From Puniceicoccales bacterium (GTDB lineage Bacteria > Verrucomicrobiota > Verrucomicrobiia > Opitutales > JAIRLM01), in NCBI GenBank assembly GCA_031282565.1, contig JAITDL010000096.1, positions 1 through 7,752 of the forward strand: a DNA stretch of 7,752 nucleotides. Reading direction: 5' to 3'. Of the stretch, positions 7,201-7,752 are shown in pieces (within the stretch, counting starts at the first letter, position 1; each line of letters opens with the position of its first letter). Made by a program: the position numbers and the translations under genes. Under the pieces are notes generated by a model. That model saw only the letters and a list, made by a program, of their open reading frames with translations, searched no databases and had not been told where the DNA came from.

Positions 7201-7751
7201 GAATAGCAAGCACCATTAAGGATAATTTTTTTAATGTTACAATAGTGGTTTAAACTTTTCACTGGAATACGATCTACGCCACCAATACGCGATCCGTCTG
7301 CGCCCATAAGCTCCATAGACATAATGCCATTCTCGCAAAACGAGACCTTAGCACAATCGGCACGAAGCAAAATGCTGTGTGATTCTTCGTCTATTCCTTC
7401 CGGACATTGAATTTTTGGCCCATCTTCTGGCCGCGGCTTCGGTTTTGGATTGGGTTTAGCGGCAGCTGCGGCGCCTGTGGATGAATCGACACTGCCACCT
7501 GGCTTTGTTGTTTGCCTACGTGCCTCTGTGGCAGACATCGTGTCGCCCAATGCTTTTGCGCTATCAAAAATTTCACCACATCCAGCGGCAGTGCACATTC
7601 TATGTAGTTCATCAAACTGGCTGCGCATAGGCCAGCTCGTCCCAGTTATCTGTATCTGCGGGTGTGAATTTGGCGAAAATCGCACTCCATCTACTCCGAA
7701 ATCAGTCACGCCAGGTTTACTACGATTAAATTCAACCAAACTCAGTGATGC
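4260..7751 (-). CDS. Giant modular repeat protein with C-terminal J domain (N-terminus outside window)
   Basis: At least 1163 codons are open from the right edge; the first in-window start candidate is a TTG at 7739, but the frame continues upstream (codons read ASLS) and begins inside a repeat, so the true start is outside the window. Residues below are numbered from 7739. Visible architecture: a partial module (to about 58), a Lys/Pro linker (77-113), full modules at about 121-293, 308-471, 529-699, 741-891 and 904-1083, acidic and basic linkers at 472-528 and 700-740, and a J domain at about 1092-1159 with HPD at 1129-1131. Each module resembles a short beta-solenoid or LRR-like unit and ends in a strand with G-x-W plus a helix. 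No membrane segment is seen in the visible part, and Cys is frequent (12 in the third module). The tail predicts Hsp70 (DnaK or host) recruitment; the modules probably bind a ligand or build a scaffold. I do not recognise the family. The gene is more AT-rich than its neighbours. Confidence 0.9.
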   Translation of the reverse strand, partial: ASLSLVEFNRSKPGVTDFGVDGVRFSPNSHPQIQITGTSWPMRSQFDELHRMCTAAGCGEIFDSAKALGDTMSATEARRQTTKPGGSVDSSTGAAAAAKPNPKPKPRPEDGPKIQCPEGIDEESHSILLRADCAKVSFCENGIMSMELMGADGSRIGGVDRIPVKSLNHYCNIKKIILNGACYSHDIDLTEFIHVEAVELIRLRTSGSVIFGENTKSATMTGSYAENGADFSKCARLELVVLDDCCGFNRTERVTFGAFTFPPGHTAQIRITGLWHGIGCLCKVRKLFAGGEITVGSDDAYADARGLPSKPSRIEIVQFHGDGKLRIKCYDDRACSCCIDVAIEDFRSHKDVPITVSGNFGGGDLDLTSLPFTHVSCFRVKTTGNIIFGECVKAACVSSSRVNGDVDLSKCATVEELFIGGNGSMRQAGVDCFVGRIVFPQKPPSKISLVGCWDDAGCLAALRHRCAEAGAASIEDTAHPESAPKVEPVAETKVDVQQPAEVPKSEAVEAAVEANALVDGEDIVEQPIELDAAVRLQLMGSSVVHVTAITDGTASMILHDDAMNIAGAVEIPIAALNEFKNITTIKIDGSIAAFVGDVDFSTLKHITTYEISGLTNLGNIIFGPGAETVTLKNFSARETIDFGMCERLSEVTMHSWRGKSTLKGGVVFPSDRKFKLFLCGYWDCARSRSIIVDSHHKYGRSFDLADDAVAWPMRVSFRAPPRKSAGEKAAKAKLLPPDEKLDDRTQLILSKSSSITIKDCVGGIFTVFAFGVSMGANRDDYMQSYLGTVKIPLEKLDDFQNIFEINLTGEITRGDLNLSDLRHVRSVVCDDLTTARSAQITLGPTTESVRVLQSASLGGRKTSKVKLCFAGVWRNVDALNRLIRELHGNPNVEVENKATSPVRCSETSMKSAMSIDVCYDAMSAGECAFIGNVYGDCDTLLGSTTFSSLSGLAAWSGLRRLEICGITYKNAASIDFSMLANLEVFSLKDSSIARAAIVLGPSVELIWITRSSVGGGIDCSRCEKFKYVELESCGRVYISKFHRSFAEVGEGAGKIHANINGRWQKQEFITEATRSLEDYANVTVNVTEGYGLIYDPGTIKGAAKILGIEEKKIDTITKKEVKGMHKSKAMELHPDKNPDDPDATEKFQAMNAAYETFLKYREW
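4263..4466 (-). other. C-terminal J domain (DnaJ-like) of the giant protein
   Basis: Residues about 1092-1159. Helix I corresponds to AAKILGIEE, helix II to TKKEVKGMHKSKAMEL, the loop to HPDKNPDDPDA (HPD at nt 4355-4347) and helix III to TEKFQAMNAAYETFL. In the J-domain family the HPD loop and basic helix II stimulate Hsp70 ATPase activity. All three HPD residues and several basic residues of helix II are intact. The usual YRKLA of helix II is altered to HKSKA. There is no Gly/Phe region and no zinc finger, so this is a class C type J protein with the J domain at the extreme C-terminus. Confidence 0.93.
4491..5030 (-). repeat. Module 6 of the giant protein (last, before the J domain)
   Basis: Residues about 904-1083. 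Recurring lines: SIDFSMLANLEVFSL (969-983), IVLGPSVELIWI (993-1004), IDCSRCEKFKYVEL (1013-1026), then the closing strand INGRW (1055-1059) and the helix QKQEFITEATRSL with a terminal VTVNV strand. The V-x-FPP strand seen in earlier modules is replaced here by a longer irregular stretch. Confidence 0.7.
5067..5519 (-). repeat. Module 5 of the giant protein (shortened)
   Basis: Residues about 741-891. It contains IPLEKLDDFQNIFEINLTG (787-805), DLNLSDLRHVRSVV (811-824), ITLGPTTESVRV (836-847) and the closing FAGVW (865-869) with helix NVDALNRLIREL. Compared with module 4 about 29 residues are missing between the ITLGP line and the closing strand, including the DFSxC line and the V-x-FP strand. 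Confidence 0.7.
5520..5642 (-). other. Basic Lys/Ala/Pro linker in the giant protein
   Basis: Residues 700-740, including APPRKSAGEKAAKAKLLPP. It separates modules 4 and 5 and is positively charged, then turns acidic (DEKLDD) just before module 5 begins. No motif was recognised. Confidence 0.6.
5643..6155 (-). repeat. Module 4 of the giant protein
   Basis: Residues about 529-699. Lines in order: IPIAALNEFKNITTIKIDG (567-585), DVDFSTLKHITTYEI (593-607), NIIFGPGAETVTL (615-627), IDFGMCERLSEVTM (636-649), VVFPSDRKF (662-670) and closing LCGYW (674-678). This is the most regular copy and a useful seed for defining the repeat. Confidence 0.75.
6156..6326 (-). other. Acidic Glu/Val/Ala/Pro-rich linker in the giant protein
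   Basis: Residues 472-528, with KVEPVAETKV and EAVEAAVEANALV. It lacks hydrophobic repeat lines and separates modules 3 and 4. It is probably disordered or partly helical. It carries Glu and Val at high frequency, unlike the Lys/Pro linker between modules 1 and 2. Confidence 0.65.
6327..6818 (-). repeat. Module 3 of the giant protein
   Basis: Residues about 308-471. Lines: DLDLTSLPFTHVSCFRV (360-376), NIIFGECVKAACV (381-393), DVDLSKCATVEELFI (401-415), IVFPQKPP (433-440) and closing LVGCW (445-449) followed by helix AGCLAALRHRCAEAG. It has 12 Cys, including CSCC at 331-334. Confidence 0.75.
6861..7379 (-). repeat. Module 2 of the giant protein
   Basis: Residues about 121-293. Lines: IPVKSLNHYCNIKKIILNG (158-176), DIDLTEFIHVEAVELIRL (182-199), SVIFGENTKSATM (204-216), ADFSKCARLELVVL (225-238), FTFPPGHTAQ (255-264) and closing ITGLW (267-271), then a short helix and the strand GEITV. 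It has nine Cys. Confidence 0.75.
7401..7511 (-). other. Low-complexity Ala/Lys/Pro linker in the giant protein
   Basis: Residues 77-113. It includes an AAAAA run and KPNPKPKPRP (95-104). It is probably a flexible or extended spacer between modules 1 and 2 and contains no part of the repeat. Confidence 0.7.
7566..7751 (-). repeat. Module 1 of the giant protein (partial, cut by window edge)
   Basis: Only the end of a module is visible: VRFSPNSHPQ (19-28), the closing strand ITGTSW (31-36, with one extra residue before the Trp) and the helix SQFDELHRMCTAAG with a following strand. This shows that the protein contains at least one more module's worth of sequence upstream of the window. Confidence 0.65.
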
Positions 7752-7752
7752 A

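Overview
The window holds ordinary bacterial chromosome genes on the left (positions 1 to about 4213) and part of one very large, unusual gene on the right (4260 to the right edge). The envelope genes suggest a Gram-negative, double-membrane organism. The wording of the ExbD transmembrane region and of the ABC transporter reminded me of Verrucomicrobiota (Opitutae/Puniceicoccales-like). That assignment comes from memory of family style, not from a search, and is tentative.

Layout from left to right: (1) the 3' part of an MsbA-type ABC exporter gene on the + strand (2-1372, 5' end outside the window). (2) A tightly packed - strand cluster read right to left: a doubtful small secreted or membrane ORF (3025-2789), an ExbB/TolQ/MotA-family proton-channel protein (2811-2155), an ExbD/TolR-family protein (2158-1745) and a small membrane-anchored periplasmic protein (1761-1393) in the position where a TonB-like protein is expected. 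All neighbours in this cluster overlap, including an ATGA stop/start overlap between exbB and exbD. (3) prfB, peptide chain release factor 2, on the + strand (3059-4213), with SPF and GGQ motifs and no programmed frameshift. (4) A - strand reading frame of more than 1160 codons (4260-7751) that runs off the right edge.

The large protein is the most remarkable item. It is built from five full copies and one partial copy of a diverged module of roughly 150-180 residues. Each module looks like a short beta-solenoid or LRR-like fold: recurring lines such as IDLS-x-L, IIFG-P and DFSKC, closed by a beta strand ending in G-x-W, then a helix and a final strand. Linkers rich in Pro, Ala, Lys and Glu separate several modules. 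The chain ends in a C-terminal J domain with an intact HPD motif. I do not recognise this architecture as a named family. A reasonable reading is a multi-module binding protein that recruits an Hsp70 through its tail. Its base composition is visibly more AT-rich than the genes to its left.

The exporter and the ExbB/ExbD-like cluster are both envelope systems and prfB is a translation housekeeping gene. Nothing in the window ties the J-domain protein to them functionally. Both convergent junctions (1373-1392 and 4214-4259) are short and show no convincing terminator. No tRNA, rRNA, CRISPR or insertion sequence was seen.
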